A stretch of DNA of 64,000 nucleotides from Oscillospiraceae bacterium (lineage in GTDB: Bacteria; Bacillota; Clostridia; Oscillospirales; Oscillospiraceae): positions 1 through 64,000 of the forward strand of contig JAILFJ010000123.1 of NCBI GenBank assembly GCA_024697625.1, given 5' to 3'. This document shows positions 12,782-19,942 of the stretch, piece after piece. The position numbers and the translations under genes are program-made. Position 1 is the first letter of the stretch. Each line of letters opens with the position of its first letter. Under the pieces are notes generated by a model, which was not told the origin of the DNA, ran no database searches, and worked only from the letters and a program-made list of their open reading frames with translations.

Positions 12782-13979
12782 AGCTGGCCTTATAGTTATA
12801 GATTGGCTTCAACACTTCAATCACATCGACGCTTTCACTGATAACGTCGATTATATCTGACAGGGACTTATACGCCATCGGAGCTTCATCCAAAGTCTTT
12901 TCATTGACTGATGTCGTATAGATTCCTGTCATTTCTCGGCGGTATTCGTCCATATCCAGCACTTCTTTCGCTTCTGTGCGTGACAGAATACGGCCGGCTC
13001 CATGTGGCGCGGAATAATTCCAGTCAGGATTTCCTCTTCCTACTGCCAAGACGCTGCCATCTCTCATGTTGATTGGAATCAGCACCCGCTCCCCTTCGTG
13101 CGCCGCAATGGCGCCCTTGCGAAGGATTCTCTCCTCTGTGTCGATATAGTTGTGGATCGTATGGAAAGCATCCAATGCAGCGAGATTCATTCTTTCAAGG
13201 ATTATTTCCGCCATAAACTCACGGCTTCTGCGGGCAAACTGCTGGCAGATTTCCACGTCATGGAGGTAATCGTCGAGATACTTTCCATACACGTAGCACA
13301 GATCTTCCGGTATTGTTGCCTCATGAGACTCCCACTGAAGTTCTTTCAATGCAGCCTGTATTTCATTTCTGCGTCCTGCAGCCTTATACTCAGATATAAG
13401 AGTATCCCGCTTTGTAAAGTAATCCTCTTTTCCCTTATTCAGATCGACCGCCAGCCGCTGGTAATGCTCCGCCACTTGCTTGCCGAGATTTCTGGATCCG
13501 GAATGAATCACCAGGTATTTGGTACCGTCTGATGCCCGGTCGATCTCGATGAAATGGTTTCCTCCGCCCAGTGTGCCCAGGCTGCGTTCCAGTCGACGAA
13601 CATCTTTCAGTTCCCTGTAGCAGCGCAGATCAAGCAGATTAAACCGTTCCTTTCTCCCTTCCCACACATTCGTTCCGGAAGGAATGAAATGTGCAGCGGC
13701 ATCCATCTTTTCCATGTTAATCTCAACATTGCCAAGCTTCACCGTATACATCCCGTATCCGATGTCTACGCCTACGACATTTGGGACGGCCTTGTCAATG
13801 ACTGTCATGGTTGTTCCGATAGTGCATCCTTTTCCGGCGTGCACATCAGGCATAATGCGGATTTGGCTTCCTTCGGTAAAGGGATAATCGCACATTCTCC
13901 GGATCTGCTCAATGGCTCCCTCTTCAATGACCTTTGCAAAACAGATCGCCGTATTAACTTTTCCCTTAATCTCTAACAT
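12780..13979 (-). CDS. rtcB: RtcB-family RNA ligase with Cys-to-Tyr change at a metal site
   Basis: A 399-residue RtcB. RtcB joins RNA 2',3'-cyclic phosphate or 3'-phosphate ends to 5'-OH ends using GTP and Mn2+, for example to repair cleaved tRNAs. Visible motifs: P-D-V-H-A-G-x-G (44-51), G-G-G-N-H-F-x-E (H142), V-I-H-S-G-S-R (H159), H-x-I-H-N-Y (H276), A-A-H-E-G, and S-A-P-H-G-A-G-R with the guanylate-accepting His (H326). The usual D-I-G-C-G-M is D-I-G-Y-G-M: Tyr75 (codon 13755-13757) replaces the Mn-binding Cys, one base from Cys. ATG 13979 was chosen by motif position and an upstream GAAGGG. No archease gene is adjacent. It heads the tRNA island. Confidence 0.93.
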   Translation of the reverse strand: MLEIKGKVNTAICFAKVIEEGAIEQIRRMCDYPFTEGSQIRIMPDVHAGKGCTIGTTMTVIDKAVPNVVGVDIGYGMYTVKLGNVEINMEKMDAAAHFIPSGTNVWEGRKERFNLLDLRCYRELKDVRRLERSLGTLGGGNHFIEIDRASDGTKYLVIHSGSRNLGKQVAEHYQRLAVDLNKGKEDYFTKRDTLISEYKAAGRRNEIQAALKELQWESHEATIPEDLCYVYGKYLDDYLHDVEICQQFARRSREFMAEIILERMNLAALDAFHTIHNYIDTEERILRKGAIAAHEGERVLIPINMRDGSVLAVGRGNPDWNYSAPHGAGRILSRTEAKEVLDMDEYRREMTGIYTTSVNEKTLDEAPMAYKSLSDIIDVISESVDVIEVLKPIYNYKAS

Positions 13980-14002
13980 CCTTTTCCCTTCTTTCGGACA
14001 TG

Positions 14003-14035
14003 AAAAAACCACCTGCCTCATATAAGACAAGTGGT
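14003..14035 (-). terminator. Attenuator hairpin in the rtcB leader
   Basis: An 11-bp stem (14025-14035 with 14008-14018, two G-U pairs) is followed on the minus strand by TTTTTT, only 24 bases before the rtcB start. As it lies between the promoter and the gene, rtcB and downstream tRNAs would need readthrough or antitermination. Confidence 0.85.
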
Positions 14036-14058
14036 GTGGTTTTTCTCTGATATGCCTG

Positions 14059-14190
14059 TTACGGCTGCCGTTTCACATCAAATTCTGTCCTATATGAGCG
14101 CGACAAGGAACCACCGCTGAGCTCAAGCAGGAAGCTCCGCAGCGCTGAATCCATGTATTCGGGTTTGAAGCATATTGTTAACGAACGCAT
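14059..14190 (-). CDS. Leader ORF upstream of rtcB, 43 residues
   Basis: ATG 14190 follows AAAGGA by 9 bases. The product opens MRSLTICFKPEYMDSALRSF and ends RTEFDVKRQP; no family recognised. It lies between the island promoter and the attenuator, so its translation could control the hairpin. Whether it encodes a functional protein or only a regulatory leader is open. Confidence 0.45.
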   Translation of the reverse strand: MRSLTICFKPEYMDSALRSFLLELSGGSLSRSYRTEFDVKRQP

Positions 14191-14231
14191 TTCTTCGGTT
14201 CCTTTCCAGGCATAACCCTAATTTCGATAGC

Positions 14232-14260
14232 AGTATAGCATCTTTTTCCAAGTTTGTAAA
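14232..14260 (-). promoter_or_regulatory. Promoter of the rtcB-tRNA island
   Basis: TTTACA (14255-14260) and TATACT (14232-14237) with a 17-base spacer on the minus strand, giving an untranslated leader of about 245 bases before rtcB. Confidence 0.7.
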
Positions 14261-14328
14261 TAAACCTGTAGTATAAATTCCTTGTTTTTCATCACAGGAT
14301 CATATTCATGTTTTTTCACTCAGCTATA

Positions 14329-14943
14329 TTATTCCAGTGTAATACTCCACGGGCCGACTGCGTTAACCTCAAGCAGATAAGGGCTGTATTTAACCATTAC
14401 TGTGCCTGAATATGCGTCCGTTGTGTTAACCATCAGGTTTTTCCGGTCCCCATATGACTTCATTGCGAAGTGCTTCTCCGCGTTATTTCCCTTGATAGCC
14501 GCCATGGTTGCTTCCGTGTCAATAAGAACGATACTGTCGCCCGTCCCTGAGTATTCCGCGTTCGTGGCTTTAATGACATCGCAGGTCCAGACGGACCGGA
14601 TCTCAATATGCCAATTGCCTTTTGAACTGATCTCCAGAGAAACCGTCTCCTGTTTGGGATCAAACGTAACCCCTTCATACGGTTCCGTTGTATTGACAAA
14701 CAGTTCTGTCCGGTTTCCCTCGGGATCATAGCCTTTAACTGCAAAATGCTTTGATTCTGAGTTGCCCTTAATATACAGGACATACACCCCCTCCGGATGC
14801 TCGATCTTCACCACGGAATCTCCTGTCCCGTCATAGATAAATGCTTGTGGAACTTCGTCCGGATAATTGAGATCTGCAGAAGCAGAGACGCCAAATGTGA
14901 GAACTGATGCCAATGCGATAATAATGGATAATACTCTTTTCAT
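14329..14943 (-). CDS. Secreted protein with two tandem repeats
   Basis: A 204-residue protein with a clear signal peptide (K-R, hydrophobic stretch to about 18, then S-A-S-A-D). Two copies of a domain of about 75 residues follow. Each has G-T-G-D-S-[VI]-V near its start, then I-K-G-N-x-[SA]-E-K-H-F-A, L-x-V-N-T-T-[ED]-x-Y-[ES]-G, and ends with G-x-W-x-I-x-[IL]. The fold is likely all-beta. No known function. AAAGGAG lies 7-8 bases before the ATG. It lies alone upstream of the rtcB island, outside of its promoter. Confidence 0.75.
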   Translation of the reverse strand: MKRVLSIIIALASVLTFGVSASADLNYPDEVPQAFIYDGTGDSVVKIEHPEGVYVLYIKGNSESKHFAVKGYDPEGNRTELFVNTTEPYEGVTFDPKQETVSLEISSKGNWHIEIRSVWTCDVIKATNAEYSGTGDSIVLIDTEATMAAIKGNNAEKHFAMKSYGDRKNLMVNTTDAYSGTVMVKYSPYLLEVNAVGPWSITLE

Positions 14944-15258
14944 GGGTTTGCTCCTTTCATTTTTTTCGTCCTGAGTATATCCATGTCGCAGTTCAAATTG
15001 GTCAAGTGCGATTTGACATTTGAAATATTTTTTTGGTATTGAACGCCAGCCTGTTCCATGCCGGTGTAAAGTCTGTCAAAATGCTCATTGGAATTCTCCT
15101 TAGCTATGGTATGACAACAACCAGAGAGGTGAACTGGAATCCGTCACGGTTTTTCACAATGATGGCGAGAATATTGTAATTCTTTACAGAGGGAAGCAAC
15201 GTCAAATGGACTCTGGAATAATCGGCACAAGGCTGTTTCCTAATGCAGACGAGGCACG
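14944..15258. other. Intergenic region with an inverted repeat
   Basis: No convincing gene. GTCAA (15001-15005) and TTGAC (15013-15017) form a small inverted repeat about 60 bases upstream of the secreted-protein gene, possibly an operator. A minus-strand open stretch here has no ribosome site or family resemblance. Confidence 0.4.
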
Positions 15259-15341
15259 AAAAAACCGCCCCGAAGGGCGGCACATATAGAAGCCGGAGAT
15301 GTTCTCCGGGAAGGAGATCAGGCAATTGTGGCCTGACCCCA
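15259..15341 (-). ncRNA. Candidate small RNA with three hairpins
   Basis: Downstream of a good minus-strand promoter lie three successive hairpins: TCAGGC/GCCTGA, CCGGAGA/TCTCCGG and the terminator GCCGCCC/GGGCGG followed by TTTTTT. The predicted transcript is about 80 bases with no start codon behind a ribosome site. It diverges from thioredoxin. It matches no RNA family I can name. Confidence 0.55.
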
Positions 15342-15347
15342 AGTTTT

Positions 15348-15376
15348 ATACTATCATGATCAAAACAGTCAGTCAA
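15348..15376 (-). promoter_or_regulatory. Promoter of the candidate small RNA
   Basis: TTGACT (15371-15376) and TAGTAT (15348-15353) with a 17-base spacer on the minus strand. Confidence 0.65.
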
Positions 15377-15397
15377 CTAAAAAACTCACTCTGCTTT

Positions 15398-15439
15398 TGT
15401 GACAAGATCACAGACACGCGGATATTTCTTGTGTATACT
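15398..15439 (+). promoter_or_regulatory. trxA promoter with Crp/Fnr-like operator
   Basis: TGTGA-N5-TCACA (15398-15412) is centred about 41 bases before the expected start site of the -10 element TATACT (15434-15439). No good -35 element is present. This is the layout of a class-II activator-dependent promoter. A Crp/Fnr-type regulator is encoded 300 bases downstream (15825-16502). Confidence 0.55.
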
Positions 15440-15470
15440 CCGATCATAAATAATAAGGAGGAACGCGATT

Positions 15471-15776
15471 ATGTCCGTCACCACGATTACAAAAGAGAAT
15501 TTCACAAATGAGGTTATTAAATCTGATAAGCCAGTGCTGCTCGATTTTTGGGCGAGCTGGTGCGGTCCCTGCAGAATGGTATCTCCAGTCATCGATGAGA
15601 TTGCTGAAGCGCATCCCGAAATCAAGGTTGGAAAAGTCAATGTAGATGAGCAACCTGATCTCGCCGGTTTCTTCCAGGTATCCAGCATTCCAACGCTCAT
15701 GGTTTTAAAAGAGGGCAAAATTGTAAACCGGGCTGTCGGTGCAAGGCCAAGATCTGCAATTGAATCAATGCTGTAA
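15471..15776 (+). CDS. trxA: Thioredoxin
   Basis: A 101-residue thioredoxin with the W-C-G-P-C active site (about residues 29-33), the cis-Pro segment S-S-I-P-T-L and the usual F-W-A-S-W start of the active-site helix. It reduces protein disulfides with electrons from thioredoxin reductase. AAGGAGG lies about 9 bases before the ATG. It is a single-gene unit facing the Crp/Fnr gene across a shared terminator. Confidence 0.95.
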   Translation: MSVTTITKENFTNEVIKSDKPVLLDFWASWCGPCRMVSPVIDEIAEAHPEIKVGKVNVDEQPDLAGFFQVSSIPTLMVLKEGKIVNRAVGARPRSAIESML

Positions 15777-15783
15777 ATGCAAA

Positions 15784-15815
15784 AACGTCTGAGGTACATA
15801 ACCCCAGGCGTTTTC
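15784..15815. terminator. Bidirectional terminator between trxA and the Crp/Fnr gene
   Basis: An 8-bp stem (15784-15791 with 15805-15812, one G-U) is flanked by an A stretch on the left and a T stretch on the right, serving both convergent genes. Confidence 0.7.
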
Positions 15816-15824
15816 ACGTTATGA

Positions 15825-16502
15825 TCAGCGTGCGTCCAGTGCGCGCTCGTCCAGAATCTCAATTTTTCCTCTGGACAGGGCAATCAGGCCTTCACTCTTG
15901 AAATACTTCAGCATACGAGTCACAACTTCTCGGGCGGTTCCAAGGTCTCTCGCAATCTGTTCATGCGTAGTCGTTATCTGCGTTGTGCCTTGGAGACTGC
16001 TCTGTTCAAGAAGGTATTCCGCCAGCCTTCTGTCCATGCTTTCCCAAAGAATCTGCTCCATCAGCCACATGACATCTGACATGCGTTCCGCCATCAGTTC
16101 ATTTGTGAAATTTGCCAGCTGAACAGACTTCTTCATGACTTCCTGATAGATTTCGGCCGGAACAATCCAGAGATCCGTATCATTTTCCGCTTCAATGGAT
16201 ATATTGAAGCGGATTGAGCGTATCATACAGGCAGCTGAGAAGAGGCAGATATCTCTCTCCAGAAGCCGGTAAAGACTGATCTCTCTCCCGTCGGCTGAAG
16301 TAATGAACGCCCTCAATTGCCCGGTTCTCACCACAAGCAGTCCGGTACATTCCAATCCGCCTTCATGAACGACCGTTCCCTTGAGAAATCTTTGCTCTCG
16401 TGCTGTCCCCAGTAGTTTTCTCTGCTGATCCTGCGTCAGTGAACTCCATATAGGGATTGCGTCAGCTATTGATGACAGACTCTTTACGTTATTGGTCGTC
16501 AT
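15825..16502 (-). CDS. Crp/Fnr-family transcription regulator
   Basis: A 225-residue protein with a cyclic-nucleotide-binding-like beta barrel (about 15-125; G-T-V-V-H-E-G-G, G-Q-L-R-A-F, R-E-I-S-L-Y-R-L-L) and a C-terminal winged helix (T-T-H-E-Q-I-A-R-D-L-G-T-A-R-E-V-V-T-R-M-L). No Fnr-type N-terminal Cys cluster is present. It overlaps the amidotransferase gene by 4 bases (ATGA). It may bind the TGTGA-N5-TCACA site before trxA. Confidence 0.88.
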   Translation of the reverse strand: MTTNNVKSLSSIADAIPIWSSLTQDQQRKLLGTAREQRFLKGTVVHEGGLECTGLLVVRTGQLRAFITSADGREISLYRLLERDICLFSAACMIRSIRFNISIEAENDTDLWIVPAEIYQEVMKKSVQLANFTNELMAERMSDVMWLMEQILWESMDRRLAEYLLEQSSLQGTTQITTTHEQIARDLGTAREVVTRMLKYFKSEGLIALSRGKIEILDERALDAR

Positions 16503-17239
16503 TTTCGCTGCCCGCAGTCGCCTTTGGCGTTCTCGCTCTTATATTCTTTGATCATGGCATCCAGGAAGGATGAGAGCAGCGCGTTCATTTCTGTGTAATC
16601 AAAAGCCAGAAGCTCTTCTGCAGACTGAACGAAGCGTCCACCTGTTTTTAAGCTCTCGCTTGCATCTTCAAGTCCAGCCTCAATAATCTCATGGGTGAAC
16701 TCCATATGTGTCTGAAATCCATACACATACTTTCCATATCGGACGACCTGCCGCGGGCAGCCGTCACTCTCCGCAATAACTGCGCAATCGGCTGTAAGCC
16801 CGGGCATATCATTGTGCCATTCACCTGCGAGAAACACATCCGGGAAGGCTGTAAAGAATGGATCGGCTCTTCCGATTTTCGTAAGTCTGGCTTCTACTGG
16901 ACCAACCTCGCGCTCCGGGCTGTGCGAATATGACGCTCCAAGTGCCTCTCCGAGTAGTTGAGCTCCAAGGCATACCCCAATGACTATTTTGCCTTCTGCA
17001 ACGCTGTTTCGAATGAGCTCTTTCTCTGCTTCGGCATCGAAGTAATCACATTCCTCTTTTGTTGTTGCCGGACATTGATACCCGCCGAGGATAACGAGAA
17101 TCTCTGCTTCCGTATGATCAGGAACGGTTTCATATTGCCAGCATCTTGTATAAGATGTTTCATATCCATGCCGATCCGCCCAGGAAAGATATTCGCCTGG
17201 AAGCACCCATGGATCCTGCTGAATAAAATGAATCTTCAT
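16499..17239 (-). CDS. Class I glutamine amidotransferase
   Basis: A 246-residue protein with the nucleophile motif G-V-C-L-G-A-Q-L-L (Cys near 92) and a later G-F-Q-T-H-M-E-F holding the catalytic His and Glu. The layout matches stand-alone GMP-synthase-like amidotransferases that release ammonia from glutamine or act on gamma-glutamyl compounds. GGAGAG lies 8 bases before the ATG. It is the first gene of a two-gene operon with the Crp/Fnr regulator. Confidence 0.87.
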   Translation of the reverse strand: MKIHFIQQDPWVLPGEYLSWADRHGYETSYTRCWQYETVPDHTEAEILVILGGYQCPATTKEECDYFDAEAEKELIRNSVAEGKIVIGVCLGAQLLGEALGASYSHSPEREVGPVEARLTKIGRADPFFTAFPDVFLAGEWHNDMPGLTADCAVIAESDGCPRQVVRYGKYVYGFQTHMEFTHEIIEAGLEDASESLKTGGRFVQSAEELLAFDYTEMNALLSSFLDAMIKEYKSENAKGDCGQRK

Positions 17240-17294
17240 CTATGAACTCTCCAATCAAAACCCATTCATCGCTATATTGCTTCTTATCAACTCT

Positions 17295-17822
17295 TCACAT
17301 TTCTGCATCCAGCTCAATCGAGACCATTTTGTTCAAGAGTTGCTTTTCAAGAATAGAATAGCTTTCGCTGCCGTCATCTATCTCCGCCTGTGTCAAATCT
17401 GCACTCAAAAAAATACGATGAAGATCATCGTTTCCAAACTTGCCAGTGCTCTCCAGCCCCAAACAGATTACCGCTAGTGAAGTGTGAAGGGCAATGCGTC
17501 CAACTTTCTTCTTGAATTTCTTCAATTCTATCGGAGAAGTAACTCGCTTAATGTTCAGGCGCGGCTTAGGTCCGATTCCCATTAGTTTATCAGCTCTATC
17601 CATCGCATCATCGGTCGCATCTTTTTTGGCAAACAGATTCACCTGATCGCAAAGGCTTTGTATTTCTTCTGGTCTTGCAAATTCAAGATCTACGAGAGCT
17701 GTAGCGACTAGAAGCCAAGCATGATACATGTCATCTTTCATAGCTTCTTGAACGATTTTATCCTTATTAACTTCCGACTTTGGAAGCGGAATTCTCCTCG
17801 GGTTAAGCTTTTTCTTCGACAT
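17295..17822 (-). CDS. Hypothetical protein, 175 residues
   Basis: A soluble, charged protein with a basic start (K-K-K-L-N-P-R-R-I-P-L-P) and predicted helices throughout, including L-V-A-T-A-L-V-D-L-E-F and R-I-A-L-H-T-S-L-A-V-I-C-L-G-L. I do not recognise a family. AGGAG lies 12 bases before the ATG, a loose fit. Similar proteins occur near phage or accessory genes, but nothing here shows that. It lies just upstream of the amidotransferase operon on the same strand. Confidence 0.55.
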   Translation of the reverse strand: MSKKKLNPRRIPLPKSEVNKDKIVQEAMKDDMYHAWLLVATALVDLEFARPEEIQSLCDQVNLFAKKDATDDAMDRADKLMGIGPKPRLNIKRVTSPIELKKFKKKVGRIALHTSLAVICLGLESTGKFGNDDLHRIFLSADLTQAEIDDGSESYSILEKQLLNKMVSIELDAEM

Positions 17823-18319
17823 GCTTGCTCAAATACTCCTATTCATCGTAACCGCATTCTCTGCAAAAGAAGAATAGAAAGAATCCATTGGATTAAACAA
17901 CCCAACTTAAGAGAGTCGGAATAGCAAAGAAATATTGGTGTAAATTCAATAGAAATTATAAATAATCGTGGAAATATGTCAACCGAAAATATTGAATCTC
18001 GGGAACGAAACTATCAAGCAAATTATCTGTTAATTTTTACTTTATGCCAATAATTATCAGTTTTGCAGGCCTGGTTCCGTGGAATCAGACCTGTAAAACA
18101 TTTCCAGATACAGTTTTTTGATTATTGGCTGTTCTTAACACACAATCTTTGCCTCGTCATAAAGGTCTAAAAACTGCACAAACTGCACAGAAATTGCACA
18201 AACTGCACAGAATCGAAATTAGTCAGTCAACAAATCAGAAACAAAAATTGAGCAAAAATCCATTGATAACGCAAAAAAGCGCTATTCTCAAGGATTATCT
18301 CTCAGAGAATTCAAATTTC
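17823..18319. other. AT-rich intergenic region with repeats
   Basis: About 500 bases without a convincing gene. A 13-position stem (18066-18078 with 18081-18093, one mismatch) lies in the middle but lacks a T run on either side. A tandem repeat lies at 18175-18214. The region separates the accessory part of the window from the housekeeping block. Confidence 0.5.
18175..18214 (+). repeat. Two tandem copies of a 20-base repeat
   Basis: TGCACAAACTGCACAGAA occurs at 18175 and again at 18195, so TGCACA appears four times at about 10-base spacing, one DNA turn apart. This suits cooperative binding on one face of the helix. Confidence 0.75.
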
Positions 18320-19060
18320 TTACTCCGCGTCTTCCCAGTTGTGCCAGACATTCTGGACATCATCATTGTCCTCGAACATGTCCAGCATCTTCTGCATATT
18401 TTTGACGTCATCCTCATTTGTAAGTTTCACTGTTCCGTTCTGTGGAAGCATCTCAACCTGAGCAGACAGCAGGCTGTATCCCTTGGAGGTCAGCGCTTCA
18501 GCCACAGAGGCGACGTCATCAACTTCTGTATAGACCGTCATCACCTCACCATCGGCTTCAAAGTCAGCAGCACCTGCATCCAAAGCATCCATCATGACGG
18601 TATCCTCGTCCAGTTCCTCATCCTCATTGTCGATCACAATGACGCCTTTCTTTTCGAAAGACCACGAGACACAGTTCGCCGGCCCCATGTTGCCGCCGTA
18701 TTTGTCAAAATAGTGCCGCATCTCTCCGGCGGTGCGATTACGGTTGTCGGTCATGGTCTCGACAATTACCGCGACGCCTGAGGGTCCGTAGCCTTCATAG
18801 ACGATCTTCTCATAGTTCTCCGTGTTGCCGGAGCCCAGTGCTTTGTCAATCGTACGTTTAATGTTGTCGTTGGGCATGTTGGCTGCCTTGGCTTTTGCGA
18901 TAACAGCTGCGAGCCGGGAATTGCTTCTTGGGTCACCGCTTCCGCCTTCTTTTACAGCGACAATCATCTCACGGGCGATTTTGGTGAAAGCCTGTGCGCG
19001 CTTTGCATCGGCTGCACCCTTTGTTTTCTGGATGTTATGCCATTTTGAATGTCCGGACAT
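18320..19060 (-). CDS. yebC: YebC/PmpR-family DNA-binding / translation factor
   Basis: A 246-residue protein starting M-S-G-H-S-K-W-H-N-I-Q, the hallmark of YebC/TACO1 proteins, with the conserved A-K-A-A-N-M-P-N-D-N-I and G-Y-G-P-x-G-V-A segments. Members were first described as transcription regulators and more recently as factors that help ribosomes through proline stretches. It is the last gene of the minus-strand housekeeping block; YebC is often next to RuvC in other phyla but not here. Confidence 0.95.
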   Translation of the reverse strand: MSGHSKWHNIQKTKGAADAKRAQAFTKIAREMIVAVKEGGSGDPRSNSRLAAVIAKAKAANMPNDNIKRTIDKALGSGNTENYEKIVYEGYGPSGVAVIVETMTDNRNRTAGEMRHYFDKYGGNMGPANCVSWSFEKKGVIVIDNEDEELDEDTVMMDALDAGAADFEADGEVMTVYTEVDDVASVAEALTSKGYSLLSAQVEMLPQNGTVKLTNEDDVKNMQKMLDMFEDNDDVQNVWHNWEDAE

Positions 19061-19073
19061 ATTTGTTCTCCCT

Positions 19074-19940
19074 TCAGTTTTTTATCTCATTCAGCATGCG
19101 TAGATAAGATCGGTATCGTGTTTCGGCTATGGCACCTGAACAGACGGCATCTCTTACCGCACAGGACGGCTCTCTGTTGTGTCGGCAGTCAGGGAAGCGG
19201 CATTGTTTCTTCGGAAACTCCGGAAAACAGTCTGACAGATTATCCAGGCTGAAATCTCCAAGGAGTTTCAGTTCGAGCGCAGCAAATCCGGGTGAATCGG
19301 CCACCCAGCCGCCATCCGGCAGACGATATAGCTCCGTATGTCGGGTAGTATGCCTGCCGCGGCCATGCTTTTCACTGACAGCAGCGGTGGGAGACTCCAG
19401 TCCCGGGAGAAGCCGGTTCAAAAGACTTGTCTTTCCGACACCGGAGTTTCCGGTAAACACGGAAATCTGCCCTTTAAGGCGGTCTCGAAGCTCCGCAAGC
19501 CCGCTCCCCGTCTCCGCACTGGTTCGCAGGACCTCGATCCCGGCTGTCTCGTAGACAGTGTACAGCTTATCTGCCGGATCCAGATCTGCTTTGTTCAGGC
19601 AGAGCAGAAATTTACATTCTGCCCGTACTGCCACGGCGCTGAGGCTGTCAATCAGGTATGGCTCCGTACGCGGCCTGGCCTCTGAAGCCACAAAAACGAT
19701 TCGGTCGAGATTTGCAGCAGCAGGCCGTACAAAGCAGTTGTGCCGCGGAAGGATAGAGAGCAGAATACCGTATCCTTCGTGGTCAGAGTCAGGCTGCCAA
19801 AAGACTCTGTCGCCCGGAAGAGGGTCTGTGCCATCGAGTCGCAGACGGCCCCGTGCGCGGCATGGCAGAATCCCATCTCCGGTATCCACATAATAAAAGC
19901 TGCTCACAGCCCGGATGAGCAGGCCGACATTTTCCCCCAC
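19074..19940 (-). CDS. rsgA: Ribosome small-subunit GTPase RsgA
   Basis: A 288-residue circularly permuted GTPase: OB-fold start (G-L-L-I-R-A-V-S-S-F-Y-Y-V), G4 (N-K-A-D), G1 (G-N-S-G-V-G-K-T-S), G3 (D-S-P-G-F), then the zinc site with C-R-F-P-D-C and H-N-x-E-P-x-C. It helps mature the 30S subunit. The start is uncertain: GTG 19940 has a GGA 9 bases upstream; GTG 19946 would overlap the pknB stop. Downstream of the PASTA kinase as is usual in Firmicutes. Confidence 0.93.
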   Translation of the reverse strand: MGENVGLLIRAVSSFYYVDTGDGILPCRARGRLRLDGTDPLPGDRVFWQPDSDHEGYGILLSILPRHNCFVRPAAANLDRIVFVASEARPRTEPYLIDSLSAVAVRAECKFLLCLNKADLDPADKLYTVYETAGIEVLRTSAETGSGLAELRDRLKGQISVFTGNSGVGKTSLLNRLLPGLESPTAAVSEKHGRGRHTTRHTELYRLPDGGWVADSPGFAALELKLLGDFSLDNLSDCFPEFPKKQCRFPDCRHNREPSCAVRDAVCSGAIAETRYRSYLRMLNEIKN

Positions 19941-19942
19941 TC

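Noticed and set aside
15104-15376. 90-codon minus-strand frame
   Set aside because: Covers the candidate small RNA with its terminator; no ribosome site.
18175-18214. CRISPR-like repeats
   Set aside because: Only two 20-base copies without spacers; no cas genes in the window.
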